A stretch of DNA of 64,000 nucleotides, taken from Panicum virgatum (taxonomy: Eukaryota > Streptophyta > Magnoliopsida > Poales > Poaceae). The DNA is taken from contig NC_053138.1 in NCBI RefSeq assembly GCF_016808335.1, positions 54,342,951 through 54,406,950 on the forward strand, written 5' to 3'. A model generated the notes under the pieces. It searched no databases, had not been told where the DNA came from, and saw only the letters and a list, made by a program, of their open reading frames with translations. Each line of letters begins with the position of its first letter. Positions within the stretch are counted from its first letter, which is position 1. The translations under genes and the position numbers were made by a program. Shown in pieces: positions 11,202 to 22,812 of this stretch.

Positions 11202-11640
11202 CGCCGCCGCCGCCGCCGCGAAGGCCACTCGCCTCCCCTTCTCCCCTGCTCTCTCTGCTGCTGCTGCTCGCGAGATGCCTCTGCCGCGTTCTGGTTCAGC
11301 GGTGGCCCGGCCGGGTTGGGTCCGGTCCGGTCGAACCGTCGGGGCGGTTCGGGATCACGCGTCGAACCGGCCGGTCCGGTCGCTACAAGAACCGGGCGAG
11401 CCCGAGGCCCGGTCCCCAAATCTGCAACGCTTGGCGCTCGCTCGGCTCCGCCCCTCCGCTCGCCCCCGCCCGATCGCCGCGTCCCCTCGCCGCCGGTGAT
11501 CGCCGGGGAGCCGCCGCAGCGCCGCGCCTGTGGTTCCCGCCGCCACCTCGGCGCCCTCCCCTCCTCCCGCGCCCCGCCCGCCGGCCTTGTGCCCTCCTGC
11601 GCTGGGGGGGTCCCTCTCGCCGCGGAATTTGGCATGTGAC
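11202..11640. promoter_or_regulatory. GC-rich head-to-head promoter region
   Basis: This lies between the start of the mutase gene (minus) and the presumed leader of the SGF73-like gene (plus). It is very GC-rich with many CpG. No TATA box was seen, which fits a broad bidirectional promoter. The transcription starts are not determined. Confidence 0.4.
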
Positions 11641-12078
11641 GCGGGGGCGGCGAGGACGAGGAGGCGCCGCCGGCGGGGGCGGATGCGGCGGCGGCGCGGG
11701 GTTGATTGATTGATTGGATTGGATTTTGAGATTGATTCTTACCTCTCTTTTTTTCGAGATTTTTCGAGGGAAGCGCGTGCTTCAGGAATTCGGTTGCTCC
11801 AGGTGAGACACTTGTAAATATAATTCTCCGTGATTTTTTTCACTGAATTAATTTGTCGGTATCTGCCATTACTCGATCTAAATTTTTAGGCAAGTGGGAA
11901 TCTGCTGGCGAGCCCCTGATTTGTGGAATCTTTGAATGATCCGGGCACTTTTTTGGTTAGGAATGTGATCTCTATTGGGTGCATGTTGTAGTAGAGATAA
12001 CGCATATTTGCCTTTAAATGGCGGCATTTGTTTGTGACGGTGGAATACTAGTTAGTCACATGGGCTACATTGTTTTTT

Positions 12079-13485
12079 GGGTTAATTAGATCTGTGCCAT
12101 TATAACTTCACCGTTTTTAAAGTGCACCATTACTTCTCAAGAAACTATGCCAGTGCCACTACAATTCACCTGCCGTTGGAAATACGCCATTATGTACGTC
12201 TAACACCATGTTGGGCCCACTTGCAGGCGTACCCATACGCCCCTGCCCCCTCTCTCCACTCACTGACATGTGGCCCCCACATGTCATCCCCTTCCTTCTC
12301 CTCTCCTCGTTTTCCTCCATAGCCTCCTCCTACTCGCACGCCGGTCCGCCGCCGCGCCGGTCCGCCGCCGCGCTCCTCCTGCTCGCCCGCTGCCCACCCC
12401 CCTGCTCGCCGCCACCGCGCTCCTCCTGCTCGCCCGGCACCGCGCTCCTACTGCTGTACCCGCCCTGCTCGCCGCCACGCGCTCCTCCTGCTCGCCGGTT
12501 CCGAGCTTCGGCCGCGAGCTCCGCCTGTTCTCACCGCAAGAAGCAGCGGCCGCCGCCGCTGTCCCGAAGCATCCCGAAGCCGCCGCCGTCCTTCATGGCA
12601 GCGCACACCGCGGCGAGCTCGGTCGCAGCCTCCAGCACCTCGGCCTCCCGCGGCGGCAGTCCCCTAACCCGCCCGGGCGCTCGGCCGCCGGCGGCGCGGC
12701 TCGCTCGATGCGGACGCCCGCCCGCGCGCTCGGCCGCCGGTGGCGCGGCTCGCTCGATGCGGACGCCCGCCCGCGGGCTCCGCCGGCGGCGGCGCGGCTC
12801 GCTCGATGCGGACGCCCGCCCGCGACTCCGCCGGCGGCGGCGCGGCTCGCTCGATGCGGACGCCTGCCCGCGCGCTCCGCCGGCGGCGGCGCGGCTCGCT
12901 CGATGCGGACGCCTGCTCGCGCGCTCCGCCAGCGGCGGCGCGGCTCGCTCGATGTGAGGAAGCAGCGGCCGCCGCGCGGGAATCCACGGAGAGGCAGCAC
13001 GGGGGAGGGGGCTGCGAAGGGCGCCGTCGCGCGGGGCTGCGGTCGGCGCGGGTGGAGCCGCCGGAGGTGGAGTGGGCGTGTCCTCTCCCTCCTCCATCGA
13101 CGGTGGCGCTTGACCAGCGGCGGTGTGGCTCGCTCCACACGGACGCCCGCACGCTCGGCCGGCGGCGGCGCGGCTCGCTCCACGCGGATGCGGCCCGCGC
13201 GCTCGCCCGGCGACGAGCAGGGGGGGCCTGCCCGCGGGTGAGCAGGATTGCAGACCGACGTGCGAGGCAGAGGAGTCCGGGGGTGGGCAAAAGGGTCCAT
13301 ACGGAAATACGGTAGGGGAGGAGACGCGTTCGTACGTCTGCAACTGGGCTCCACACGGCGTCAGACGTACATAATGGTGTATTCCAAACATCAGATGAAT
13401 TGTAATGGCAGTTGCATAGTTTTGCGAATAGTAATGGTGCGGTTCAAAACCAGCAAAGTTACAATGGCACAGATCCAATTAACCC
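12079..13485. mobile_element. Pack-MULE-like element with GC-rich, repeat-bearing cargo (copy 2)
   Basis: This is a 1,407-bp non-autonomous MULE. The inverted termini begin GGGTTAATTAGATCTGTGCC on the left and, as the complement of the right end, GGGTTAATTGGATCTGTGCC. They remain recognisably paired for over 100 bp. A perfect 9-bp duplication, TTGTTTTTT, flanks it at 12070-12078 and 13486-13494. The AT-rich termini enclose an interior of very high GC (about 12230-13330). Part of the interior is a 49-bp tandem repeat. Overlapping frames up to 323 codons occur on both strands and are most likely composition artefacts. No transposase was found. Confidence 0.87.
12660..12956. repeat. 49-bp GC-rich minisatellite inside the Pack-MULE cargo
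   Basis: The core CTCGATGCGGACGCC occurs at about 12704, 12753, 12802, 12850 and 12899, with a final altered copy (CTCGATGTGAGG) at 12948. This gives about six units of 48-49 bp. Two divergent units (GCTCCACACGGACGCCC and GCTCCACGCGGATGC) lie at about 13128-13195. The unit length is not a multiple of three, so the frame rotates between units. This argues against a protein repeat. Confidence 0.85.
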
Positions 13486-13716
13486 TTGTTTTTTTCCCTT
13501 TTAGACTTGAAATGTTGTTTGATTTGAATTTAGGGGATGATACTGACTGTAATGGTAATATCACAATTTGCAGTACCAATGCCGTGATAGATTTGTGCTG
13601 TTTAATTTGCGGTAACATCAGGTGCTAGAGTGTAGAATGTGGTGGTGGACTGGTGGTAGAACATCCCATTGTTTCAGCAGTTGTTTAGGTATTTTGGTCG
13701 TTTCACTTTATAGGCC

Positions 13717-14808
13717 TGTCGTGGTGTGGTAAACCACAGCCGGGTGGCTGAATGCACCCGCCTAAGCCCAGAGGGTGAGTACTCGGGGGTTAGCTAGGAC
13801 TAGTTCGATCTCGCAGGAAGAACACGAAGAACACAGCAGGTTTAGAGTGGTTCGGGCCGCCGGAGTGTAATACCCTACGTCCACTGTGTGTTGTATTGCT
13901 TGTGTTCCCTTAGCCTCGAGAGAGTCTGGGAGAGCCTCGGCGTGTCCAGTGCCGAGTCCAGCGTGAGTCTGTCTATCTGAAGCGAGCGCCTCCCTTTTAT
14001 ATCCCAAGCGAGGCGCGTACATGGCCGTTGGGTCCCCGACAGGTGGGTCCAACCGATGTAGTATAAAATAACGTACTGTTCATACATTATGGCGTTGCAG
14101 GCGAAGGAGATCTCATTCCTGGATTTCCTTGCCTGCCCGTGTGAATCCTCCGTCCAGCATACCCATGCGCTGTCTTGTCGAAGTGGCGCCAAGTGTAGCT
14201 TACGGCGTCGCCTGCAGCGTAGCTGAACGGGCCGTGTAGCTTGCGGCGTAGGCGGCATGATGGAAAAGTGCCGTGCCGTCGTATCCATTTAATGCGGCAG
14301 ACGGGCTCTGCGCGGATGCGGCGCATGCGGCTGCACTGTGTACCTCAGTAATATGCGGTCTACAGTGACGACTGACAAAGGCTGCCCCGCGTGCCGCGGC
14401 GGCAGAGCATGCCTCAACCACCCCGCATTGAATGCGTTGGGTGGGCGAGTCTTCCAGCGGAAGACTCGCGCCCGCGCCTGCGGGACACGTGGCGGCTCCG
14501 GACCCCCCCCCCGGGCGGTATGTTGGTTCTACGTACGTGGGAGGTCCGGATGGACGCGGGAGGTCCCGGACCCCTATGGGGGGTCCGAGCCCTCGACTGT
14601 TGGTTCGGAGCTCCCCCTCCTCAGGAACACGTGGCGTCACCGGACCTGTCCCAGAGCGGGGAGCGGGTCCGGGGCCGTTGGCCCGGTGAGGTAAGAGCCT
14701 GACCCGTGGGGCCCGGCTGCTCCGCCCCTTATGGCGTAGTTACGGATGACTACGCGAGTCCTGCCTTGCTGCAGTAGAAGTGGGTATCCCTGCTACAGGG
14801 TACCGACA
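13717..14808. mobile_element. Solo LTR of an LTR retrotransposon
   Basis: The segment starts TGTCGTGG and ends TACCGACA, so TGTCG and CGACA form the short inverted termini of an LTR. A perfect 5-bp duplication, AGGCC, flanks it at 13712-13716 and 14809-14813. Its 1,092 bp contain no internal domain. This is the expected product of recombination between two LTRs. Superfamily cannot be decided without an internal region. Confidence 0.85.
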
Positions 14809-15938
14809 AGGCCTGAGGTTCAATAGGCATGAAGAGATCGAGGGCCTCAGGGTATGTAGCATGCATGGAAATTAAACATTTACAAGCACTAAGTGACAAG
14901 TGGGCCCAGCACACAGGTGATTTTGTCTTCTGGGACAGGTTGCATTATGATGTTGTTGAGGAATCACAGGGTTCTTTGATGTTGAACTGTAGCGTTAGGT
15001 GTGCAGTTTTGCTCGTTGTCAGAGTTTTGGGGTTAGTTTTTTTTGGATGGCTGGTAGGGTGGGGTATATTTATTCTGCTATCTGTATGCACATAATTATC
15101 AGTTTGTAGACCTAATTTTGATCCCAATTGGTGTGTATGCCAGTTGGTTTGTAGTTTTGAGGTTAACGTAGAAGCATATGAAACTAACTTTAGCAAGATC
15201 TTATTCTATACCTGGGAGGCTTTATATCCTGACAAATCACCGGAATCCTGAAATTACCAAATAAACACTCTTTATTTCAGATTTATGGTTTTTTATTTCC
15301 TTTCATTTAAAGTTCAATCCTCTAGTTAAAAACTTTCTTTCTTGGTTCAATTCATTTTTCTGAACTTTAGACTCAGAGAAAATGCGAGATCCATGCAGCA
15401 GATTGGGACTTGTGGGCACAGAAAGCTAAATACCATAGGATAGATAAGGTAAGACCTAGGGCAGGGAACTTCTATATATAGATGCCGAATATGCAATTAT
15501 GAAACTTGTGAAGGTGATTATGATTTGCACCATAGAATTTTTTTTGCTTTCTTCAACCTTCAGCTAACATTAACATATTGTATCCTTTTAACTGTTTGTA
15601 TCTGTATAATGTAACATCTTTATTCTTTGGTTAACATGTAACAAGAGTTGCAGCTTCATGAAGTTCTTGTTTGTGTGCATGGTTGCTGCTGAGGATTGGT
15701 AGAAACAATATTGCTGTATGGTCTGCCTGAAACTTTAGTAGGGTATCATCGAGAACCATTGAAACCTTAGTGGACAGTGGACACTGGACAGAGATAATTA
15801 TGTTTGAATTATATGGTAACAGTTAGGCTTGATAATGTGCTCCCCTATGTCACTTAGATCCAACTACTATACCTGTTTGAATTATATGTCAGTTCTGGCA
15901 TGTAACAAATGTGGCTGGATTGTAGGTTGCATTTCAAA

Positions 15939-18900
15939 ATGGTTTGCATGCCGGGGCATTTTAAAATGACTTCTGTGCTGAAGCTTGTAATGATGGAAAA
16001 TCACACAGCACCAGGTAAAGTATTGCTAATATTTTAGCTTATTTTGGCTTTCTAATTAGCTTGTCAACTTCATCGACAATACTTCAATAGAATGGCTTTG
16101 AGGCTTGTGTCCAGAATAAAATTAAGAGAAACTTATATTGCATAGTTAGGTTGGAAATTAGATTTAGTATTTGTGAAGGGTACTTGTTTCATGTACTTGC
16201 TTGATGTTATTGGATTTTGTGCGGTCCACTAATAAAACTATTTATGATTAGTTCGGATATAACTATTCATCTACAAAATCTTCTGTGGATTCAATGGACA
16301 GTTTAAATTGTAACTGAACTTGATTATATTTAACTCAATGGCTCAATGTTGGGCTGCACTTGTTTTATGTTCTGGAGCAGAAATAGCATAGGTCCATAAG
16401 TTCTTACTCAGTTTGGATTATTGATTTGATTTGCAAAATTTTGAAATCATGTTTTGTATTGTGCATTATGAATGTTTGTGTGTGGATTGTCTTGGTTTAT
16501 ACTAGCTAATAACATTCAGATATCTCATGTACATGCAAACCAAAAATGGTCTGGTTTTTGTTATGTGTTCGTAGTCACAGCTAGTTTATGGTTGATCTTT
16601 TGATTGTTGTCCATCTTTTGTTCCTTTCGTTTCTTTTCGTCTCTCTTGAATGAATAAATGTATAAAAACTTAGGGACTGGCACTGAAATGATGCAATCCC
16701 TGTATGTTGTCTATTTGATAATGAAAAGAGTCGTGCTGTTACTATGGCAGATGATGTGATCCATGAGATGACTACTGCACAGGTCCTGCAAAAGCAACTG
16801 TTTGATGCACACGAACCAAATTTACTAGATGAAAACGGTAAGCTCCCCTTGCTGATATTTCAGTTATTTTCTCTAGTCTCTAGTACTAAGGGTCCAGGTG
16901 GCACAGGTAGATTTTTTTAGTGCTACCAGCTTCTGGCTCATATGTGTGTGTGTTTATTTTTTGTTAGCATGATCTTTTGCGGCTACCATATGCGTTTATA
17001 TTGCCTGCTATGTATACTACTGGGGATTTTACTCCTGCAAACAGAGAAAAGAGAGAAAGGAGGTATGAAGGTTAAAAATGAGAGGGATGGGGGCACACAA
17101 AAGAAGAGAGCAGGTGAGGAGTGCTCAAGTGAGCCCCCTCTTCATGACCCCTTGGGTCCTTTATATAGAGGAGGGAGTTGGGTACAGCATTCATAAATAG
17201 ACCCTTGGGAGGCCTTTACATGAGGCCCTATTGCTGCATGGCTGAGCCATTCCCTCAACATGTACTTTGTTGTGTTTTACGACAGATGGTTCTAGTATAC
17301 CAGATATTTGTACTCACATGTAAAACTTACACGTTTATGCCACAACTTAGTTTATTAACAACCAATAAATTTGTGCAGATATGCATATATTTGGATCAAA
17401 ACCTATGGCCGATCCTTTGGACCTGGTAACTTTGATGAATTTACCTATATGCTTTCCCTTTTTTGCCTATGGCTGATCCACTGGATCAAAAACTTTTATC
17501 TTATATTGAAGGTCTGCTGTAGTACTTGCAAGAAGCCAGTCAAGGCTAGCCAATATGCAGTTCATACAGGTGCCATTAACATTTTTGCTTTAACATTATG
17601 TAGGGGTAACTACTTATACTTAAGTTTAGTCTGCTCATATTTTAGGTGTAACAAATCTTGTCAAGTTTGTGTAACCCATCACTGATCTTCTGTGAACCAG
17701 GCTGTGAACATTTAATCCACAAATTCAAACTCATAATATAGCACAAATCAAGATTTTTCAACGCATAAATTGTACATTTTGTGAGTTATATGTGAAAAGA
17801 AGTCCTAATTTTTTAAGATTTACATCATTTAACTTAATAATTGACTAGTTTATCTTGCTTACAATTTTGATACACCTGCTTAAAAAAGCTGGTGGCATTG
17901 CCATTTAAACCATCAGTTTCTGCACTGGCCAATAATCTTGATCAAAATGAATTATGGTCAAATCCCTTATTTGTTTTTTTAAATATAAACTTTTTCGTTA
18001 CTTATTTTATTGCACCCATTGTTTAAGATGAATTCTGTCATAAAATGTGTAGCCCACCTTTGGAAACTTTGACGATGTATATACAACCTTGCATGGAAAT
18101 GGTATCAGTAAATTTGTGATCAGAAGTATTCAGTAATTTTTTGGCCTTTTCATTGAGACATTTGTTTTCATTATGCAGAGCGATGTAGTTCAGGGAAGGT
18201 AAATACAAATGATGCAATGGGTATAGATCATGCCAGTCCTACAAAGCCCCCAAAGAAGGGCAGAAAAATAAAAGTGATAAGTAATGGAAGTATCCTATTG
18301 TTTATGAGGCAGCCTGCTTGTTATTGTTTAATTTACTGTTAATGCTTACATACTGCTATTTGTATTCTCCATGTGGAGTACTCTTCTTAAACTTCCTTCA
18401 TTAATTGGAGTCTATATGTTGTTTATCTTCAAAAGTTTTGCTGCCTTGACATCTAATAGATCAAAAAGTACACATAAAAGTGAAAGCAAAATCTCAACCT
18501 GAAAGCAAGAACGGTGCCAATACTTTCGAGTTGGGCAATGGGCATGTCAGTAAACTACAATCTATAGATTCCACAGGTGATCAAAGTTTGTGCTACTTTC
18601 TTTGTAAATGCTGCTATGAATTTGGTGACATTTTTATCCATATGCTTTCCTTTTTGCCGAATTTTCTCTGGGGACATTTGATCTTTATGCCTAGTGTTTG
18701 AATGACATTGTTAGTTATAGCCACTATAACCATGAAGAAATTGTGTGTCGATATTAGCTTGTGATGTCTAAGGATATAAGTTTGTCGGTTCATTTTCTTT
18801 TACATGTAATGATCGGAGTCATATGACCAGGGGTACTACATAGGAAACTGATGCATTGACTCTTGCAGATGTTTTGATTGAAACAATAGTGTGTGGCCTT

Positions 18901-20839
18901 TTCTTTGCCTAAAATGAGTGTTCCAGTTGATAACAGTATATCTTACTTTTGGGTTTGTTTTGTTTTGATAGGGTTTATTTACATGCTTTTTTGTTTTGTA
19001 GGGCTGAAGACATTGGTTCATAATGCATCTGCTATCAATGTGCCTAAAAGTCGCCTCAGAGGTATTTATTGTTTCTCAGTTCTCAGTATGCTTTGCTTCC
19101 TCCTAGAGGTTGTCAGGCAGCATGTTACCTTCTCTTTATGTTTTTTCATGCACAGACAAGTAACGATTTACATTCTTCAATCTTGGATTGATGCCTATCC
19201 AACAGACTTAGTGCCTTTCTCTTCTTAGCTGCATGATTATCATGTGGAATTAGATTGTGTTGGGTGGGTGGGTCGGGGGGTGGGGGGTGGGGGTAGGGGG
19301 TGGCCTGTAACTATCTTTTGCCCAATTGAACATGAAGTTGCTGTGTACGCATTGACCCTTCCCTCGGTAAGCAAAAACAATTTTGTGGGGGAAGTTATTT
19401 TTCATTGTCATCCCTCTTGTTGACTGATCATGGAATGAAGAGTACTAGAACTCTTCATCCTTAATGAGCTGCGCAGGTGTCTTACACTCCTTGATTATTC
19501 TAGAAGCTCGGGTACGTTGGAAGCACCGGAATGATTTTGTTTTTGATGCTACTAGTTCAAATATTTTGGTGACCCTACAAACAGTGGCTACTGATGTAGG
19601 AGAGAATAATGGATGTATTCCTCCAAACCCTAGAAGGGTGGGATATATAGTTCCTATATATGGGCCTCTATACATGGGCTCACATATACACCAACAACTG
19701 AGAGTAGTCTATGGTACTTAGCTGGAGCCTGTGTGTTTCTTCGGCCATTGAGTCCTTTTGTTAGGTGACCTGGTTGTAACTTTGTGTGTGGATGTAACTT
19801 CTCTTCAAGAGAGTACGTGTGCTGGGGGTGGGGGATCCTTCTGACCCCGTCTGCATTGTTTTCTCTCTTCTTAGTGAAATAAAATACAGCTCTGAGAAAG
19901 GAAAAATGCATGTTATTCAGTTGCATAACTCTGCTGCAGAAACCAGATGGCCCGAACTCAAATTTGGAATGTTTGTCCAATTTCCCAACTGTCGTAGTGT
20001 CTTGAGAATATATCTTGTTCAATTTTCATTGTGCAGTAGCCTCTGATCAGATATTGTTTTGATTTTATCATTTAATTTATATCAGATGCACCAGTTCCTC
20101 TCGCAACAAAAATGTATCATTCACAGAGCAACTACCGTCTTCGATTGGAGCTTGGTCACCTTTATCGCGAATCATGTGTGGAGCATTTGAGTAGCCACAC
20201 AACTCCAAACTTGTCACATCAGAATGGATTGATGGTGTCACAGTTTCCACCATGTGTCAATTCAGCATTACTTGGTTCTCAGAAGAACCTTGTTCCTCAG
20301 ACACAGGTTTGATGCCACCCTGTAAGCATCAACAGGATATTTTGACATGTTCTCTTACTGATGATGCATTCTACTATGTTTCTTCTTATCAGCTTCTTGC
20401 AAGCACATCTGAACTGTGCTCAGGAATTCCTCAGCAATTATCATCAAGCAGGCCTAACCACTCACTAGTAACAAAAACTGAGAGAGCAGATACACAAGCA
20501 TCTACATTTAGCAATGAAGGTTCACGATCCAGATGCAACAAAGCTGCTGTTCCCCATTCGAGAAACAAAGGTTGGAACATTATCTTTTATTAAATGATAA
20601 GTGTGTTGTGCTAGTCATATATACCCGTCAAAAGGAATTGCAAGTAGTAACTGAGAGGGCACTTTTATAAAAGGCTCCTGCACCATAATCTCACGTGATG
20701 CCTTGAAACCTTGTGCCATAAAGGTAATGTATAGCATTAGTATCTTACTACAAATTGTGTAATTTGTTCTCTAGGCAGCAAGAAGGCGCAGCAGCAACCT
20801 AATGGACGTGTTCATGTGATCAAGTCCTCAGTAGAGTAG
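15939..20839 (+). CDS. SCA7/SGF73-like zinc-finger protein, function uncertain
   Basis: Ten coding exons give 339 aa: 15939-16014, 16751-16837, 17379-17425, 17512-17569, 18179-18289, 18460-18576, 19002-19061, 20086-20306, 20393-20570 and 20775-20839. All introns are GT-AG and phases agree. Exons 2-5 give a conserved block: LLDEN, then DMHIFGSKPMADPLDL, then CCSTCKKPVKASQYAVHTERC. The last fits a C-x2-C-x11-H-x3-C zinc knuckle like that of ataxin-7/SGF73, which anchors the deubiquitinase module of SAGA. A Lys-rich stretch (PTKPPKKGRKIKV) follows and may be a nuclear signal. The rest is Ser/Asn/Gln-rich and low in known motifs. SAGA membership is inferred from the knuckle only. The C-terminus is uncertain because further open, spliceable exons follow to 21285. 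Decayed partial copies lie at 26.5-27.9 kb. Confidence 0.75.
19261..19303 (+). repeat. G-rich tract, possible G-quadruplex, in intron 7
   Basis: Many runs of three to six G are separated by one or two bases on the sense strand of the intron. The pattern fits the usual four-run quadruplex rule several times over. Whether it folds is untested. Confidence 0.6.
19441..19900 (+). mobile_element. Fragment of a LINE retrotransposon 3' end
   Basis: Within intron 7 of the SGF73-like gene, one frame reads SLIILEARVRWKHRNDFVFD. This resembles the short Trp-Lys-x-Arg-Asn block near the C-terminus of plant LINE reverse-transcriptase proteins. The text that follows, with a TGTAACTT stretch and ending near GAAATAAAATACAGCTCTGAG, resembles a LINE 3' UTR. 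It is heavily truncated and not functional. Confidence 0.5.
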
Positions 20840-21337
20840 CCCATTGATAGGTACTCCACCATAGGGTTTTATCACCTACAATTTCAATCTTATAACACAG
20901 TTCCTCATTTAATATAATGAGCTTGTGCTGATTGATTTGCAGGTAATTTATTGGTCTAGTGGTAGTATCACTAATGAACAGTCTCTTCTTTCTTCCTTTT
21001 CAAATGAAATTGGTTCTTATCAGGATGGTTTTGGATTGGACGGTCTGGGTTCGGGATCATTTTGGTAAGTCAAGATCTCTGGAATTCATGACAAATATAA
21101 TGCCATCATGTGAATTTCACCTTTTCAACCTTGTTTTATGTGTTCCATTCAGGTTCGTCGGTACTTGGTACAAGAAGCTAACCAACTCTAGTTCTAGCAG
21201 TGATGATGGAATTACCTGTAAATATGGCCTCAAAGGCCTTCTCTTCTCCCTGCCTCCCTTACTGCAGAAGATTGTAAGATTGTGAACCTGATGAACATTT
21301 CAATATAGCCGTTATCTTCTCCTCGCTGAGTTTGAGT
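20840..21337 (+). other. 3' region of the SGF73-like gene with spliceable exons
   Basis: Downstream of the TAG at 20837-20839, acceptors and donors define introns 20851-20942 (or 20831-20942) and 21065-21152. The segments 20943-21064 and 21153-21285 are open in a frame that joins when the donor at 20831 is used. They are either 3' UTR exons or the true C-terminal coding exons. Confidence 0.5.
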
Positions 21338-21346
21338 TTGATTCTT

Positions 21347-22803
21347 GAGTAAAATGCACTGGGGGTCCGTAAACTAGTTGACCTGTTCTGTTTAGGTCCA
21401 TGAACTTCGAAATTGCTGATTGAGCCCCCTAAACTATTTAAGTGTGTCACTTGAGGTCCAAAACGTCTCTAACCCCACTGATCGTCTATGTGGACAATCA
21501 CATCAGATCCAACGTGGATCGGGCCTGTGTGTTCGCGGTCACGGTGCTCTCCCAGCCTCCCGCGGGACGCCGCAGCCTCCACCAGGGCTTCTTCACCAGG
21601 GGATGTCACCATGGCTGGCGTCACCGACTTGGCTGCCGCCGGATCGACGGAGGCTGTATCTCCGGCGGCCCTAGCTCAATCGACCGCTCCACCGCCCAGA
21701 GAGGGATGACCCTAACACGGCGACGCGGTCGAGGTACTCGTGCAGCAACTCGCGGGACCCCACCGCCTCCGCCAAAGCTTCACCACGCAGTCGGGTAGTT
21801 CTTCGGCAGCTCCGCGGCGTGCGTGAGCCGTTGCCGAACACGAGCAGCTGCCAGTGCGAGCTCCGTAGTGGGCAGAAGATCTGCCGCGAGCAGGCAGGAC
21901 TCGGGGGGCGGGGGGAGGGGGTGTGCGGCACTCTGGCGTCCAGCGGCGGCGCCCCTCCTCCCCACACCGCGCTGCTCCACTGCATCCGGCCGAATTCCAG
22001 CGAACTAGGACGAGGCGGCGGTGGAGGTGGTGGGGATCGGAGGATGTAGTGCATGGGGCTCGCCTGCCTCTCTCTCTGACTCCCCGCTCCAATGTTGGCC
22101 TCCGCCAAGAATGCAGAGTGACGCTCCGCCCCGCTGCGGCTGACCTGCCGCTGCTCCGCTCTGCGCCCGGCCGGTGAGGCTCGCCGCACTCCCGCACCTG
22201 CACCAGTTCGCCCCCCTCCTCCGCCTTTAAGTGCTCCACCAGTCCCGGCCCCAAACCCTAGCCCCCAAATTTCCTTCTCTTCCTTCATTACCGCCGCCAC
22301 GAGTTCCTTCCCCGATGACGGCCGCCGTCGATTCGTCCTCTACGGTGAGCCATTCGTTGATTCCTCTCACCCACACCTCCTCCCTCCCGTCTACCTGTGT
22401 GAGCCCTCAATCAGCCCTTTGCCTCGTCGTGCAGAGCACCCGATGTCGAAGCTTAGCCCGCTGCCGCCGTCCTTCGTCGGGCCGCCTCCTCGCCGCCGTT
22501 CTTCGCACGACCCATGCGCGCACCATCCCTGCTCTGCTCGCTTCCCTCGCCGCCTAGCCGCTGGCCAAGACGCGCTGTGCGCGTCGTGCAAAGCCTCAGC
22601 ACGCGCTGACCGCAGGTCAAGGCGTGCGCTATCCACGTAGATCGGACGTGGCGGTCCACGTAGGCGGTCAACGCAGGTCAGAGACGTTTTGGACTTCAAG
22701 TGACACATTTAAATAGTTTAGGGGGCTCAATCTGCAATTTCGAAGTTTATGGACTTAAACAGAACATGTCAACTAATTTACGGACCCCCAGTGCATTTTA
22801 CTC
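21347..22803. mobile_element. Pack-MULE-like element with GC-rich cargo (copy 3)
   Basis: This is a 1,457-bp non-autonomous MULE. The ends are inverted repeats of about 125 bp: GAGTAAAATGCACTGGGGGTC on the left, with its near-perfect complement ending at 22803. A perfect 9-bp duplication, TTGATTCTT, flanks it at 21338-21346 and 22804-22812. The interior (about 21530-22640) is GC-rich with overlapping open frames up to 209 codons. I could not match them to a known protein. No transposase was seen. It sits just past the 3' end of the SGF73-like gene. Confidence 0.88.
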
Positions 22804-22812
22804 TTGATTCTT

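Larger units (their letters stand above)
11803..15925 (+). other. Long 5' leader intron of the SGF73-like gene
   Basis: A donor at 11803 (GCTCCAG|GTGAGAC) ends a GC-rich leader. The first coding exon follows an acceptor at 15924-15925 (TTGTAG|GTTGC). The 4.1 kb between them contains a Pack-MULE-like element and a solo LTR. Small non-coding exons may exist in it: a segment ending at about 14936 before GTGATT, and one at about 15380-15448 before GTAAGAC. Neither joins the main reading frame cleanly. Confidence 0.45.

Noticed and set aside
10853..11635. Frames of 260 codons opposite and upstream of the mutase first exon
   Set aside because: They are GC-rich shadows of exon 1 and the shared promoter, with no domain.
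12208..13478. Frames of 190-323 codons in the second Pack-MULE interior
   Set aside because: They are driven by the 49-bp repeat and GC bias, they rotate frame along the repeat and they exist on both strands.
18480..19228. Separate small genes in the 18.5-19.2 kb open frames
   Set aside because: The open stretches are exons 6 and 7 of the SGF73-like gene reading into introns.
21671..22300. 209-codon minus-strand frame in the third Pack-MULE interior
   Set aside because: No recognisable protein family, and opposing frames are equally open. It may be a captured fragment but is not supported as a gene.
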